Of a DNA stretch of 64,000 nt, positions 9,004-17,883 are shown in pieces. The stretch's first letter is position 1. Each line of letters opens with the position of its first letter. A program made the position numbers and the translations under genes. Under the pieces are notes generated by a model that was not told where the DNA came from, did no database searches, and saw only the letters and a list, made by a program, of their open reading frames with translations. The DNA lies in assembly GCA_036381255.1 (NCBI GenBank), contig DASVDG010000124.1, positions 62,001 to 126,000 on the forward strand, read 5' to 3'. Origin of the DNA: CALBZE01 sp036381255 (lineage in GTDB: Bacteria > Gemmatimonadota > Gemmatimonadetes > Longimicrobiales > RSA9).

Positions 9004-9009
9004 TAGAAT
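9004..9009 (+). promoter_or_regulatory. -10 box (TAGAAT) directly before hemW
   Basis: TAGAAT ends 6 nt before the hemW ATG and there is no ribosome-binding site between them, which suggests a leaderless mRNA. No convincing -35 box is visible. Confidence 0.4.
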
Positions 9010-9015
9010 CGCTCC

Positions 9016-10158
9016 ATGACGCCCGAACACCTCTATCTCCACGTGCCGTTCTGCGTGCGGCGTTGCAGCTACTGCGACTTCGCGGTCGACGTGGTGCGTC
9101 GTGCGCCGCTGGAGTCGTGGCTGGACGCGATCGCGGCGGAGCTCGCGCTGCTGGCCGAGGCGGACGATTGGCCGGGGCCGTTGCGGCTTCGCACCGTCTA
9201 CGTGGGCGGCGGGACGCCGTCTTTGCTGGGCGCGGGCGCGATGGCCGAGCTGCGGCGTCGCCTGGAGCCGTATGCGCGGCTGGCGGAGGACGTGGAGTGG
9301 ACCGTGGAGGCGAATCCGGAGAGCTTCGACGCGGAGCTGGCCCGGGCGTGGCGCGATGCCGGGGTGAACCGCCTGAGCCTGGGCGCGCAGACGTTCGACG
9401 AGCGCGCGTTGCGGTGGATGGGTCGGCTGCATGGCGCGGAGGGCCCCGCGCGCGCGGTCGAGGCGGCGCGCCGCGCGGGGATCGAGAACTGGAGCCTCGA
9501 CCTGATCTTCGGCCTGCCGGCGCGGCTGGGGCGCGTCTGGGCGGCGGACCTGGAGCGCGCGCTGGCGCTCGAACCGCCGCACGTCTCGCTGTACGGACTG
9601 ACGGCGGAGCCGGCGACGCCGCTCGGCCGCTGGGTGCGCGAGGGGCGCGAGCGGCTCGCGGACGAGGAGACGTACGAGGCGGAGTACCTGCTCGCGGCGG
9701 AGCGGCTCGCGGCGGCCGGGTTCGAGCATTACGAGGTCTCGAACTTCGCGCGGCCCGGGCGCGCGTCACGGCACAATTCCGCGTACTGGACCGGCGCGGC
9801 GTACCTGGGGCTGGGGCCGAGCGCGCACTCGTACCTGCCGCCGGTGCGCCGCTGGAACCTGCGGGACTGGGCCGCGTACCGAAGTGCGGTGGAGTCGGGT
9901 CGCTCGCCGATCGACGGGCGGGAGGCGGTGGCCGGCCCGGCGCTCGGTCTGGAGCGGACGTGGCTGGCGCTTCGTACGCGGGACGGGCTGCGGCGGGACG
10001 GGTGGACCGAGGCGCAGGCGTCGCTGGCGGCGGCGTGGGTCGAGCGTGGCTGGGCGGAGTGGGCGGCCGGCGCGGTGCGGCTGACGGCCGCGGGCTGGCT
10101 GCTCCTGGACCGGCTCACGGTCGAGTTCGACGAGGCGGCGCGCGCCGCGCCGGCTTGA
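9016..10158 (+). CDS. hemW: Radical SAM protein HemW (heme chaperone, formerly 'HemN-like')
   Basis: A 380-residue radical-SAM protein. LYLHVPFC is followed by CVRRCSYCDF, the CxxxCxxC cluster motif with the extra aromatic residue of the HemN/HemW family, then YVGGGTPSLL, VEANPES, GVNRLSLGAQTF and the LDLIFGLP motif. A HemN C-terminal domain (YEVSNFARPGRASRHNSAYW, then the LGLGPSAHSY region) closes it. The N-terminal extra cysteine of true coproporphyrinogen dehydrogenase HemN is missing, which favours HemW, thought to handle heme rather than decarboxylate coproporphyrinogen. The TGA stop lies inside the -35 box proposed for hrcA. Confidence 0.92.
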   Translation: MTPEHLYLHVPFCVRRCSYCDFAVDVVRRAPLESWLDAIAAELALLAEADDWPGPLRLRTVYVGGGTPSLLGAGAMAELRRRLEPYARLAEDVEWTVEANPESFDAELARAWRDAGVNRLSLGAQTFDERALRWMGRLHGAEGPARAVEAARRAGIENWSLDLIFGLPARLGRVWAADLERALALEPPHVSLYGLTAEPATPLGRWVREGRERLADEETYEAEYLLAAERLAAAGFEHYEVSNFARPGRASRHNSAYWTGAAYLGLGPSAHSYLPPVRRWNLRDWAAYRSAVESGRSPIDGREAVAGPALGLERTWLALRTRDGLRRDGWTEAQASLAAAWVERGWAEWAAGAVRLTAAGWLLLDRLTVEFDEAARAAPA

Positions 10159-10184
10159 CGCGGCCCGGCGCGCGGCAGCAATTT
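10155..10184 (+). promoter_or_regulatory. Candidate promoter for hrcA-dnaJ
   Basis: TTGACG (10155-10160, overlapping the hemW stop) and CAATTT (10179-10184) with 18-nt spacing. The -10 box is a poor match. No CIRCE inverted repeat (TTAGCACTC-N9-GAGTGCTAA) is present between 10159 and 10225. Confidence 0.35.
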
Positions 10185-10225
10185 TGCCAGAAGCGGTCGA
10201 TGCGGACCACCAGCAGTATCGCGAT

Positions 10226-11338
10226 ATGAGCGCTGAACTGCTCACGGAAAGGGAAGAGCGCGTCCTCGAGGCCGTCGTCCGGAGCTACGTCGACGCGGCG
10301 GAGCCGGCGGGGAGCCGGACGGTCGCGAAGCGGTTCCGGCTGGGGATCTCGCCGGCGACGGTGCGGAACACGATGGCGGACCTCGAGGAGAAGGGGTTCC
10401 TGTACCATCCGCACACGTCGGCGGGGCGGATCCCGACGGACCGGGCGTACCGCTACTACGTGGACACGCTGATGCGGCCGCAGCGCCTGACCACGGCCGA
10501 GCACCGGCGGCTGCGCCGGGAGCTGGGCGGGGATGCGGAGGGGATGCCGGCGCTGGAGCGCCTGATCCGGCACGCCGTCCAGGTGCTCGGGCTGCTCACG
10601 GGCGAGCTGGGCCTCGCGTCGGCGCCGCGGCTGAACGAAGCGGTGCTCGAGCGGCTGGAGCTGGTCGCGGTCTCCGCCGACAAGGTGCTGCTGGTGCTGG
10701 CACTGCGCAGCGGCGTGGTCCGGACGGTCTACGTCGACCTGCCGATGTCGGTGCCGGCCGATTCGCTGGTGCCGGTGGCGATGGTGCTGAACGAGCGGCT
10801 CGCCGGCCGCACGCTCAGCGAGATCCGGATGACGCTGCCGGAGCGGCTGCGGGATGCGGCGCCGTCGGATGACGAGGCGGCGACCGAGCTGTTGAACATC
10901 TTCCTCCAGTCGGCGGAGGAGCTGTTTGCCGGCGGCGAGATCGCCGGCGACGAGCTGCACCTCGGTCGGACGAGCGTGCTGGCGAACCAGCCGGAGTTCG
11001 CGACGGGGGCGAGCCTGAAGAACCTGATCGAGCTGACGGAGCGTCGCGATCTTCTGAGCGACGTGCTGGTCACGCGCGAGCACGAGGCGACGCTCAAGAT
11101 CACGATCGGCGCCGAGCATCCGCACCCGGAGCTGAGCACGTTCACGCTGATCACGTCGGAGTACCGCGTCGGCAATCTGACCGGCGTGCTGGGCGTGATC
11201 GGGCCGACGCGGATGCCTTACGAGAAGGTGGTCTCGATCGTGGACACGGCGAGCTCGCTGCTGACGCGCCTGCTCGGCGACCCGGGCCCGGACGACCCGC
11301 CGGCCGCCGGGAGGCGCGGGCGCGAGGCGCGAGCGTAA
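10226..11338 (+). CDS. hrcA: Heat-inducible transcription repressor HrcA
   Basis: A 370-residue repressor of class I heat-shock genes that normally binds the CIRCE operator. The N-terminal winged helix is clear: LLTEREERVLEAVVRSYVDA, then EPAGSRTVAKRFRLGISPATVRNTMADLEEKGFL, and HTSAGRIPTDRAYRYYVD. The GAF-like dimerisation domain follows (residues about 110-340), with the conserved GVVRTVYVD stretch and, near the end, GVLGVIGPTRMPYEKVVSIVD. The ATG at 10226 gives the family-length N-terminus; an upstream ATG at 10184 only adds a non-conserved tail. dnaJ is next, 70 nt downstream; grpE and dnaK are not in the window. Confidence 0.95.
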   Translation: MSAELLTEREERVLEAVVRSYVDAAEPAGSRTVAKRFRLGISPATVRNTMADLEEKGFLYHPHTSAGRIPTDRAYRYYVDTLMRPQRLTTAEHRRLRRELGGDAEGMPALERLIRHAVQVLGLLTGELGLASAPRLNEAVLERLELVAVSADKVLLVLALRSGVVRTVYVDLPMSVPADSLVPVAMVLNERLAGRTLSEIRMTLPERLRDAAPSDDEAATELLNIFLQSAEELFAGGEIAGDELHLGRTSVLANQPEFATGASLKNLIELTERRDLLSDVLVTREHEATLKITIGAEHPHPELSTFTLITSEYRVGNLTGVLGVIGPTRMPYEKVVSIVDTASSLLTRLLGDPGPDDPPAAGRRGREARA

Positions 11339-11357
11339 AACGGTTCAACGAACATCC

Positions 11358-11389
11358 GGCGGATGACCAGGGAGGCAGTGGCATCCGCC
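11358..11389 (+). repeat. Inverted repeat between hrcA and dnaJ
   Basis: GGCGGATG (11358-11365) and CATCCGCC (11382-11389) are perfect complements with a 16-nt spacer. It is not a CIRCE element (different arms and spacing). It ends 19 nt before the dnaJ ATG, where it could act as an operator or a structured leader. Confidence 0.6.
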
Positions 11390-11408
11390 TTCGCCGTATC
11401 GGAGAGGC

Positions 11409-12563
11409 ATGCGCGATTACTACGAGGTCCTCGGTATTCCGCGGGATGCGGACACGGACGCGATCAAGAAGGCGTACCGCAAGCTCGCGCTCCAGTACCA
11501 TCCGGATCGGAACGGGGGGTCGAAGGAGGCCGAGGAGCGGTTCAAGGAGGCGACCGAGGCGTACGAGGTGCTGCGCGACCCGCAGAAGCGGGCCGCGTAC
11601 GACCGGTACGGCCACGCCGGCGTGGCCGGCGGCTCGGCGGGTGGCGCGGGCTTCACCGGTTTCGACTTCGCCGAGGCGCTGAACATCTTCATGCGCGACT
11701 TCGGCGGCTTCGGCCTGGACGACCTCTTCGGCGGTGGCCGGCGCGGCCGGGGCGGGCGTCGCAAGGGGTCCGACATGCAGCTCCGGCTGCCGGTCACGCT
11801 GGCGGACGTTGCGGCGGGCGTGCGGAAGACGCTGCGGGTCAAGCTGCTCGACCCGTGCGAGGCGTGCTCGGGCACGGGCTCCGCGGACGGCGCGGCGCCG
11901 CAGCGGTGCGCGACGTGCGGCGGCAGCGGCGAGGTCCGGCGCGTGCAGCGGTCGCTGATCGGGCAGCTGGTGAGCGTGACGCCGTGTCCGACGTGTGGCG
12001 GCGAGGGGTTCCAGCTCGTGAACGTCTGCCGCGCGTGCTCCGGCGAGGGTGTGGCGCGGGCGGAGCGCGAGGTGCAGGTCGAGGTGCCGCCGGGCGTGTC
12101 GTCGGGCGACTACATCACGTTGCGCGGGCAGGGGAACGCGGGTGCCCGGGGCGCGGCGCGCGGCGACATCATCGTGGTGCTCGAGGTCGAGGACGACCCG
12201 CGCTTCGTCCGGGACGGCGCCGACCTGATCCACGACTTCCCGGTCACGTTCACGCAGGCGGCGCTCGGCGCCGAGGTCGAGGTTCCGACGGTCGATGGCA
12301 CGGTGCGGCTGAGCATCCCCGCCGGGACGCAATCCGGGCGGCTGCTGCGCGTGCGGGGGAAGGGGCTGCCGCAGCTCCGCGGTGGCGGGCGCGGCGATCT
12401 CATCGTGCGAGTCCACGTCTGGGTGCCGACCGAGCTGTCCGCGGAGCAGAAGGCGTTGCTCCGCCGGCTCGCCGAGGTCGAGGACCCGCCGCCGGGCGCG
12501 ACGGGTGAGGAGCAGGAGGGGCGCGGCATCTGGAGCCGGCTCCGCGAGGCGTTCACCGCGTAG
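11409..12563 (+). CDS. dnaJ: Chaperone protein DnaJ
   Basis: A 384-residue type I J-protein, co-chaperone of DnaK. The J domain (residues 1-70) has YYEVLGIPRDAD and the HPD motif in LQYHPDRN. A Gly/Phe-rich linker (about 72-120) follows. The zinc-binding region holds four CxxCxGxG repeats: CEACSGTG, CATCGGSG, CPTCGGEG and CRACSGEG. The two beta-barrel substrate-binding domains contain FPVTFTQAALGAEVEVPT and GTQSGRLLRVRGKGLPQLRG. GGAGAGG just before the ATG serves as ribosome-binding site. It lies downstream of hrcA and ends at a strong terminator. Confidence 0.97.
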   Translation: MRDYYEVLGIPRDADTDAIKKAYRKLALQYHPDRNGGSKEAEERFKEATEAYEVLRDPQKRAAYDRYGHAGVAGGSAGGAGFTGFDFAEALNIFMRDFGGFGLDDLFGGGRRGRGGRRKGSDMQLRLPVTLADVAAGVRKTLRVKLLDPCEACSGTGSADGAAPQRCATCGGSGEVRRVQRSLIGQLVSVTPCPTCGGEGFQLVNVCRACSGEGVARAEREVQVEVPPGVSSGDYITLRGQGNAGARGAARGDIIVVLEVEDDPRFVRDGADLIHDFPVTFTQAALGAEVEVPTVDGTVRLSIPAGTQSGRLLRVRGKGLPQLRGGGRGDLIVRVHVWVPTELSAEQKALLRRLAEVEDPPPGATGEEQEGRGIWSRLREAFTA

Positions 12564-12590
12564 CCCGGACCCGAGGCAGCCGAGAGGCGC

Positions 12591-12622
12591 GCCGGTCGTC
12601 GATGACGACCGGCGATTTTTTT
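12591..12622 (+). terminator. Intrinsic terminator after dnaJ
   Basis: GCCGGTCGTC (12591-12600) pairs perfectly with GACGACCGGC (12604-12613) across a 3-nt loop, followed after two bases by seven T residues (12616-12622). It closes the housekeeping block before the EPS locus. Confidence 0.92.
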
Positions 12623-12645
12623 GTGCCGTGCCGCGCGGGTGTACA

Positions 12646-12661
12646 TGGCATAGAACTTGTC
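12646..12661 (+). promoter_or_regulatory. Weak sigma-54-like element upstream of the EPS priming transferase
   Basis: TGGCATAGAACTTGTC matches the -24 part of the RpoN consensus well (TGGCA) and TTG of the -12 part, but the invariant GC is GT here. It lies in the 200-nt AT-richer gap between the dnaJ terminator and the priming transferase. Confidence 0.3.
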
Positions 12662-12822
12662 GATTCGGAGGAACCGGAACGTGGGGGCGGCAACCCGGTT
12701 GTCGCCCCGCGGGCGTTTCGGGGGGCGGACCGGCGTTCGGGGTGCCGGCGTGCGGGGATCGCCGCACGTGCCCGGCCGCACCCGGCGGCGACGGTAGACG
12801 GACGTGCGCGGGTGAGCGGGTG

Positions 12823-14241
12823 ATGCGGATCGGATCGGAGGACATCCGCCACGGTGGCGATGCCGCCTTCTACCTGATGGTGCGCACGGCGGTACGGGAC
12901 GTGGTGCGGGGCGCTGCGCTCGTGGCGCTCGACGTCTTCGGGTTGGGGCTGGCGACCAACGGCGTACGGTGGCTGCACGCGCTGGTGCTGCCGCGGGTGG
13001 ACGGGGTCGGCGCCCCGGCCGACGCGCTCTTCGCGTACACGGCGATCCTGTGCCTGGCGGCGTGCGGCGGGTACCGCGCGGGCGACGACCGGAAGAACCC
13101 GCGGCGGATTTCGGGCGCCGTGCTGCTCGGGGGTGTCGTGCACGCGGCGGTCCTGCCGTTGCTGGGGTGGTGGATGGCGTGGGAGCGGCTGGTACTGCTG
13201 ACGGGCGCGGCGATGGTCGCCGTGCTCGAGCTGCGGCTGCTGGGCGAGCGCGTGCTGCGGTACGTCCGGGTCCGGTCGGGGCGTCGCCGTCGGGTGGTGC
13301 TGGTGGGGGGCGGCGATGCGGCGGGGCTCGCGCAGATCCGGCCCGCGGGGGAAGGGCTGATCGTGTGTGGCCGGATCGACGTCGAGTGGGGGGACGAGCC
13401 GGTGGGCGGCGTCGCCGGTGAGCTGGCCGGGGTCCTGGAGCGGGAAGCGGTGGAGATGGTGATCATCCTGGATCCGGTGCCGGCGCCGGTGTTGCACGAG
13501 GTCGCCACCGTCGCGATCCGGCGCGGCGCGAGAGTCGAGGCGTGGTTCGCGCGCGGTGCGGCTGGGCATCGCGCGGTCGTGCGGATGGAGAGCGGCCAGC
13601 CGGTGATCGAGTGTCGCCCGGCGCGGCTGACCTTGCCGCGCATGGCGCTCAAGCGGGCGATGGACGTGGCGTTCGCCGCGGTCGCGCTGCTGCTCATCTC
13701 GCCGCTGCTGGCGATGATCGCGGTGGCGATCCGGCTGGATTCGGCGGGCCCGGTGCTGTTCGGGCAGCTTCGGGTCGGCGTGGGTGGCAAGCCGTTCCGG
13801 ATGTGGAAGTTCCGGACGATGGTCCCGGATGCGGACCGGATGAAGCCGGCGCTCGCGTACCTGAACGAGAGCGGTGACCCGCGGCTGTTCAAGATCTCAC
13901 ACGACCCGCGGGTGACGCGGGTCGGGCGGTGGCTGCGACGAACGAGCCTGGACGAGTTGCCGCAGTTGATCAACGTGCTTCGGGGCGAGATGTCGCTGGT
14001 CGGTCCGCGGCCGTTCTTCCCGGAGGACGTGAAGCATTACGAACCGCACCACCTGGAGCGGCTGACGGTGCTACCGGGGATCACGGGGCTGTGGCAGGTC
14101 AGCGGGCGGAGCGACGTGCGGGACTTCGAGGCGGTCGTGAACCTCGACCGGGAGTACATCCGGCGCTGGTCGCTGCTGCTGGACCTGCGCATCCTCGCGA
14201 GGACCATCCCGGCGGTGCTGCGTCGGGATGGCGCGATGTGA
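12823..14241 (+). CDS. Exopolysaccharide priming sugar-phosphate transferase (polyprenyl glycosylphosphotransferase)
   Basis: A 472-residue inner-membrane enzyme that would transfer a hexose-1-phosphate from a nucleotide sugar to undecaprenyl phosphate, the first step of repeat-unit synthesis. N-terminal membrane helices (about residues 25-45, 65-80, 95-145) are followed by a Rossmann-like cytoplasmic region (RRVVLVGGGDAAG). The bacterial sugar-transferase domain then starts with KRAMDVAFAAVALLLISPLL and contains FRMWKFRTM, DPRVTRVGRWLRRTSLDELPQL, GEMSLVGPRP and PGITGLWQVSGRS. The ATG at 12823 is the first that precedes the membrane region; the ribosome-binding site is weak. It is the first gene of the plus-strand EPS operon. 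Confidence 0.92.
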   Translation: MRIGSEDIRHGGDAAFYLMVRTAVRDVVRGAALVALDVFGLGLATNGVRWLHALVLPRVDGVGAPADALFAYTAILCLAACGGYRAGDDRKNPRRISGAVLLGGVVHAAVLPLLGWWMAWERLVLLTGAAMVAVLELRLLGERVLRYVRVRSGRRRRVVLVGGGDAAGLAQIRPAGEGLIVCGRIDVEWGDEPVGGVAGELAGVLEREAVEMVIILDPVPAPVLHEVATVAIRRGARVEAWFARGAAGHRAVVRMESGQPVIECRPARLTLPRMALKRAMDVAFAAVALLLISPLLAMIAVAIRLDSAGPVLFGQLRVGVGGKPFRMWKFRTMVPDADRMKPALAYLNESGDPRLFKISHDPRVTRVGRWLRRTSLDELPQLINVLRGEMSLVGPRPFFPEDVKHYEPHHLERLTVLPGITGLWQVSGRSDVRDFEAVVNLDREYIRRWSLLLDLRILARTIPAVLRRDGAM

Positions 14242-14292
14242 GGGGGGAGCGGAGTGGGCGGGCGCGCGGTCGCAGCGAGCGAGGGGAACCGG

Positions 14293-15249
14293 ATGCGCGT
14301 TGCCGTGTGCGTGGCGACGTACCGTCGCCCGGATCGACTGGCCCGGCTGCTGGATAGCGTGTCGCGGCTGACGTTCCGACAAGGGCCGGCGCCGGAGGTG
14401 ATGATCGTGGTCGTGGACAACGATGGGAGCGGGTCCGCGCGCGAGGTGGTCGAGCGCGCGCGCCCCGCCCTGCCGTGGCCGGTCGTGTACGCGGTGGAGG
14501 CGGTGCAGGGGATCTCGCATGCGCGCAACCGGGCGGTCGCTGTGGCGCTCGACGGCGGCGCGGATTTCGTGGCGTTCGTGGATGACGATGAGATCGTGGC
14601 GGCGTCCTGGCTGGACGAGCTGGTGGACGTCCAGGCGCGGTACGCGGCGGACATCGTGGCGGGCCCGGTCCTGCCGCGGTACGAGGCCGGCACGCCGCGC
14701 TGGGTCGCGCGCGGCCGGTTCTTCGAGCAGCCGCGGCACGCGACGGGGACGCCGCTCGCGTTCGCCGCCACGAACAACGTGCTCATCTCGGCCCGGCTGC
14801 TGCGTTCGCCGGACGGCGCGTTCGACGTGAGATTCGCGCTGACCGGCGGCGAGGACACGCACTTCTTCATGCGCGCCCGGCGGCGGGGCGCACGGATGGT
14901 GTGGGCGGACGGCGCGGTCGTCGAGGATGCGGTGCCCAGCCATCGCGCGACGGTGCGGTGGCTGCTCCAGCGGCATTTCCGGGAGGGGAACTCGATCGTG
15001 TGGTGTGAGCGCGCGGTCCTGCGCGAGCGGCGCTGGATCGCGATCCGGATCGCGAAGGCGTTCGGCCGGATCGGGCAGGGCGCGCTGCTGTTGCCGGTCG
15101 GAGTGCTGCGCGGCCGAGCGGGCGTCGTCGGCGCGTTGTGCCGGGTGCTTCGCGGCGCGGGTGCGCTGTCGGCGCTGTGGGGCGTGCGTTACGAGGAGTA
15201 CGGCGCGAAGCCGGGCGCCGTAGCCCGCCGGACGGGAGGCCCGCGATGA
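14293..15249 (+). CDS. Glycosyltransferase family 2 protein
   Basis: A 318-residue GT-A-fold transferase, probably at the inner membrane face, adding a sugar to the lipid-linked EPS unit. The nucleotide-binding strand is VAVCVATYRRPDRLARLLDS; GISHARNRAV and the metal-binding AFVDDDEIVAASW follow, then the ATNNVLISARLL and GGEDTHFFMRARRRGARMVW acceptor region. Residues after about 240 are amphipathic. The start has GAGGGGAA eight bases upstream; the ATG at 14254 would only add a non-conserved tail. The stop overlaps the next start as ATGA. Confidence 0.88.
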   Translation: MRVAVCVATYRRPDRLARLLDSVSRLTFRQGPAPEVMIVVVDNDGSGSAREVVERARPALPWPVVYAVEAVQGISHARNRAVAVALDGGADFVAFVDDDEIVAASWLDELVDVQARYAADIVAGPVLPRYEAGTPRWVARGRFFEQPRHATGTPLAFAATNNVLISARLLRSPDGAFDVRFALTGGEDTHFFMRARRRGARMVWADGAVVEDAVPSHRATVRWLLQRHFREGNSIVWCERAVLRERRWIAIRIAKAFGRIGQGALLLPVGVLRGRAGVVGALCRVLRGAGALSALWGVRYEEYGAKPGAVARRTGGPR

Positions 15250-16727
15250 GGGCCGGCGCGGTCAGCGCGCGGCCGGGCGAGCCGCTGCGGCTCCCGGTCC
15301 AGCCGGTCACGGCCGGGGTCACGGCGCTGAGCGTCCTGATCGGGCTCGGGCTCGGCATCGGCGCGAGTCGTGGCTACGACCTCGTCTCGCTCGCCATGAT
15401 CTTCGGGCCGTTGGCGCTGGTGTTCCCCGTCGCGTCGTACCTGTGGGCGGTGAGTGCGCTGTGCGCCGTGGTGTTGAGCCGCGTTCTCGTGGAGGTCGGC
15501 GCGCCCGGGCTGGTCAACCACGTGCATTTCGGGATGGCGCTCGTCGCGGCGACGCGCGGCGTGATCTCGCGCAAGCCGTGGACGCCGCTGGCACGGCAGA
15601 TGGCGATGGCGGGCGGCACGCTGCTCGTGGTGGCGTACATCTCGGGGATGGCGAACGACAGCGGCCTCCTCGAGCCGGGCCTCACGTGGCTGCTGTTCAT
15701 GGAGCCGTTCCTGATCGTGTTCGGCCTGGTGCGAGACCCGCCGTCGCCCGCGGCGCGCCGCCGCGTCGGCCACCTGCTCGTCGCGCTGCTCGTGCTGCAG
15801 TTGCCGTTCGCGATCTGGAAGTTCCTCGAGTTCGGGATCAGCGACGCGGTGCGCGGCACGTTCCTCGACCAGGGCGCGGGCGCGCACGTCATGGGCGCGA
15901 TGGCGCTGGTCAGCGCGACCGGCGCGATCCTGACGCGCCACGTGCGGAACCGCGGCTGGATCCTCGCCGTCGGCGGGCTGGCGCTGCTGCTGAACATCCT
16001 GGCCGACGCGAAGCAGGCGATCGGGATGTACATCATCGCGATCGCGACGGTCGGGATCATGAACTCGCCGCGTCACTGGCCGCGCTACGTACTGGGGCTG
16101 GCCGCCACCGTGGGGCTCGTCGTCTTCGCCGCGAACTACCACGCGCCGCTGAACCAGTTCACGGACCGGCGGCTGCTGGAGAGGGGGATCGAGAGCAAGT
16201 TCTCGGTGATCCCGCTGATCGCGTCGCAGTTCGACGCGCCCACGGACTGGCTGCTCGGCGCGGGGCCGGGGAACACGGTCAGCCGCGTCGCGCTGATGGC
16301 GCTGCCGGGGTACCGCTCGGAAGGGATCTCGGCGATGCCGTTCGAGCTGCACGCGTCGACGATCACGCGCCAGGTGTGGTACGAGAACGAGATCGGCGAG
16401 CTGACCGGGGCGGGCGGCTCGTCGGCGTGGTCGCTCATCTCGTCGTGGGTCGGCATCTGGGGCGACCTCGGCCTGCTCGGCCTGGCGCTCTACACGCTGA
16501 CCGGCCTGGCGATCTGGCGGGCCGGGAGCCGCCTCGAGCGGAGCCCCGCCAACTCGGTGCGGATCACGCTGATGTTCACATCGGGCCTCGGCGTCGTCTT
16601 CAGCTACCTCGAGGAGCCGGGGCTGATGCTCGCCGCGGCGGCGTGGATCGGGCTGGCGTGCACGGGGCCGCGGCGGCGGGAGCGCGAGGCGGAGGCCGGT
16701 CGGGATGCGCGTGCTGTTGGTGCATAA
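15246..16727 (+). CDS. O-antigen polymerase/ligase-like membrane protein (Wzy/WaaL family)
   Basis: A 493-residue protein with about ten to twelve hydrophobic helices and one large loop near residues 300-400, the layout of O-antigen polymerases and ligases. The loop contains TDWLLGAGPGNTVSRVAL and is followed by GGSSAWSLISSWVGIWGDLGLLGLALY, similar to the C-terminal region of PF04932-type proteins. It would join repeat units in the periplasm. It starts on ATGA overlapping the preceding glycosyltransferase stop. Its last 23 nt overlap the next gene. Assignment is by topology and context more than by strict motifs. Confidence 0.72.
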   Translation: MRAGAVSARPGEPLRLPVQPVTAGVTALSVLIGLGLGIGASRGYDLVSLAMIFGPLALVFPVASYLWAVSALCAVVLSRVLVEVGAPGLVNHVHFGMALVAATRGVISRKPWTPLARQMAMAGGTLLVVAYISGMANDSGLLEPGLTWLLFMEPFLIVFGLVRDPPSPAARRRVGHLLVALLVLQLPFAIWKFLEFGISDAVRGTFLDQGAGAHVMGAMALVSATGAILTRHVRNRGWILAVGGLALLLNILADAKQAIGMYIIAIATVGIMNSPRHWPRYVLGLAATVGLVVFAANYHAPLNQFTDRRLLERGIESKFSVIPLIASQFDAPTDWLLGAGPGNTVSRVALMALPGYRSEGISAMPFELHASTITRQVWYENEIGELTGAGGSSAWSLISSWVGIWGDLGLLGLALYTLTGLAIWRAGSRLERSPANSVRITLMFTSGLGVVFSYLEEPGLMLAAAAWIGLACTGPRRREREAEAGRDARAVGA

Positions 16728-17883
16728 CCATTACCGGCAGCACGGCGGCGAGGATGTGGCGTTCGCCGCCGAGAGCCGCCTGCTGCGGCGGCACGGCCAC
16801 GAGGTCATCGAGTACCGGGAGCACAACGACAGCGTCGAGCGGGTCGGGCGGGCGCGACTGGCGGCGGACACGATCTGGTCGCGCGCAGCGCACCGGCGGC
16901 TGGGCTCGGTGTTGCGGCGCGTCCGGCCGGACGTGGTCCACTTTCACAACACGTTCCCGCTGATCTCGCCGTCGGCGTACGCCGCGTGTCGAGGCGCCGG
17001 CGTGCCGGTGGTCCAGACGCTCGCGAACTACCGGCTGCTCTGCCCGGGCGCGAACTTCGTGCGGGGCGGGCGGCCGTGCGAGGCGTGCACGCAGCACGCC
17101 GTGCCGTGGCCCGGCGTGCTGCACCGGTGCTACCGCGGCAGCGCCGCGGCGACGGCGACGGTCGCCTCGATGCTGGTCGTGCACCGCGCGGCGCGGACGT
17201 GGACGCGGATGGTCGACGTCTTCGTCGCGCCGACGGAGTTCGCGCGGCGCAAGTTCGTGGATGGCGGGCTGCCGGGGGAGCGGATCCGCGTGAAACCGAA
17301 CTTCGTCGACCCGGACCCCGGCACGGGCGGCCACGGCGGCGGCTACGCGCTCTTCGCCGGGCGACTCTCGCACGAGAAGGGCGTGGAAACGCTCGTCGAT
17401 GCGTGGGCGCGGCTGGGCGACGCCGCGCCGCCGCTGAAGGTCGTCGGCGCCGGCCCGCTCGCGCCGGCGCTCGCGGCGCGCGCCGGGCCCCGGGTCGAGC
17501 TCCTGGGCTGGCGGCCGCGCGACGAGGTGCTGGCGCTGATGAAGGACGCCGCGGTCCTCGTCTTCCCCTCGAACTGCTACGAATCGTTCGGACTGGCGCT
17601 GGCCGAGGCGTTCGCCACGGGGCTGCCGGTCATCGCGAGCCGGCTCGGCGCGATGGCGGAGCTGGTCGAGCACGAGCGGACGGGGCTGCATTTCGCGCCC
17701 GGCGATGCCGCCGATCTCGCGACGCAGGTGGCGCGGGCGTTCGGCGACCCGCCGGCACTCTCGGCGATGGGCCGTGCGGCGCGCGCCGTGTTCGAGGCGC
17801 GGTTCACCGCGGACCGCAACCACGCGCTGCTGCTCGAGATCTATGACGCCGCCGCACGCGGGGAGGCGCGCCGTGGCGCGTGA
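16705..17883 (+). CDS. Glycosyltransferase family 4 protein
   Basis: A 392-residue GT-B transferase. The N-terminal half has MRVLLVHNHYRQHGGEDVAF and the HFHNTFPLISPSAY acceptor loop, with a cysteine pair CPGANFVRGGRPCEAC that is common in this subgroup. The C-terminal half has AGRLSHEKGVETLVDAW, KVVGAGPLAP, LLGWRPRDEVLALMKDA and the E-x7-E motif (ESFGLALAEAFATGLPV) that holds the nucleotide sugar. It would add one sugar to the EPS unit in the cytoplasm. It overlaps both neighbours, so translational coupling is likely. Confidence 0.9.
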   Translation: MRVLLVHNHYRQHGGEDVAFAAESRLLRRHGHEVIEYREHNDSVERVGRARLAADTIWSRAAHRRLGSVLRRVRPDVVHFHNTFPLISPSAYAACRGAGVPVVQTLANYRLLCPGANFVRGGRPCEACTQHAVPWPGVLHRCYRGSAAATATVASMLVVHRAARTWTRMVDVFVAPTEFARRKFVDGGLPGERIRVKPNFVDPDPGTGGHGGGYALFAGRLSHEKGVETLVDAWARLGDAAPPLKVVGAGPLAPALAARAGPRVELLGWRPRDEVLALMKDAAVLVFPSNCYESFGLALAEAFATGLPVIASRLGAMAELVEHERTGLHFAPGDAADLATQVARAFGDPPALSAMGRAARAVFEARFTADRNHALLLEIYDAAARGEARRGA

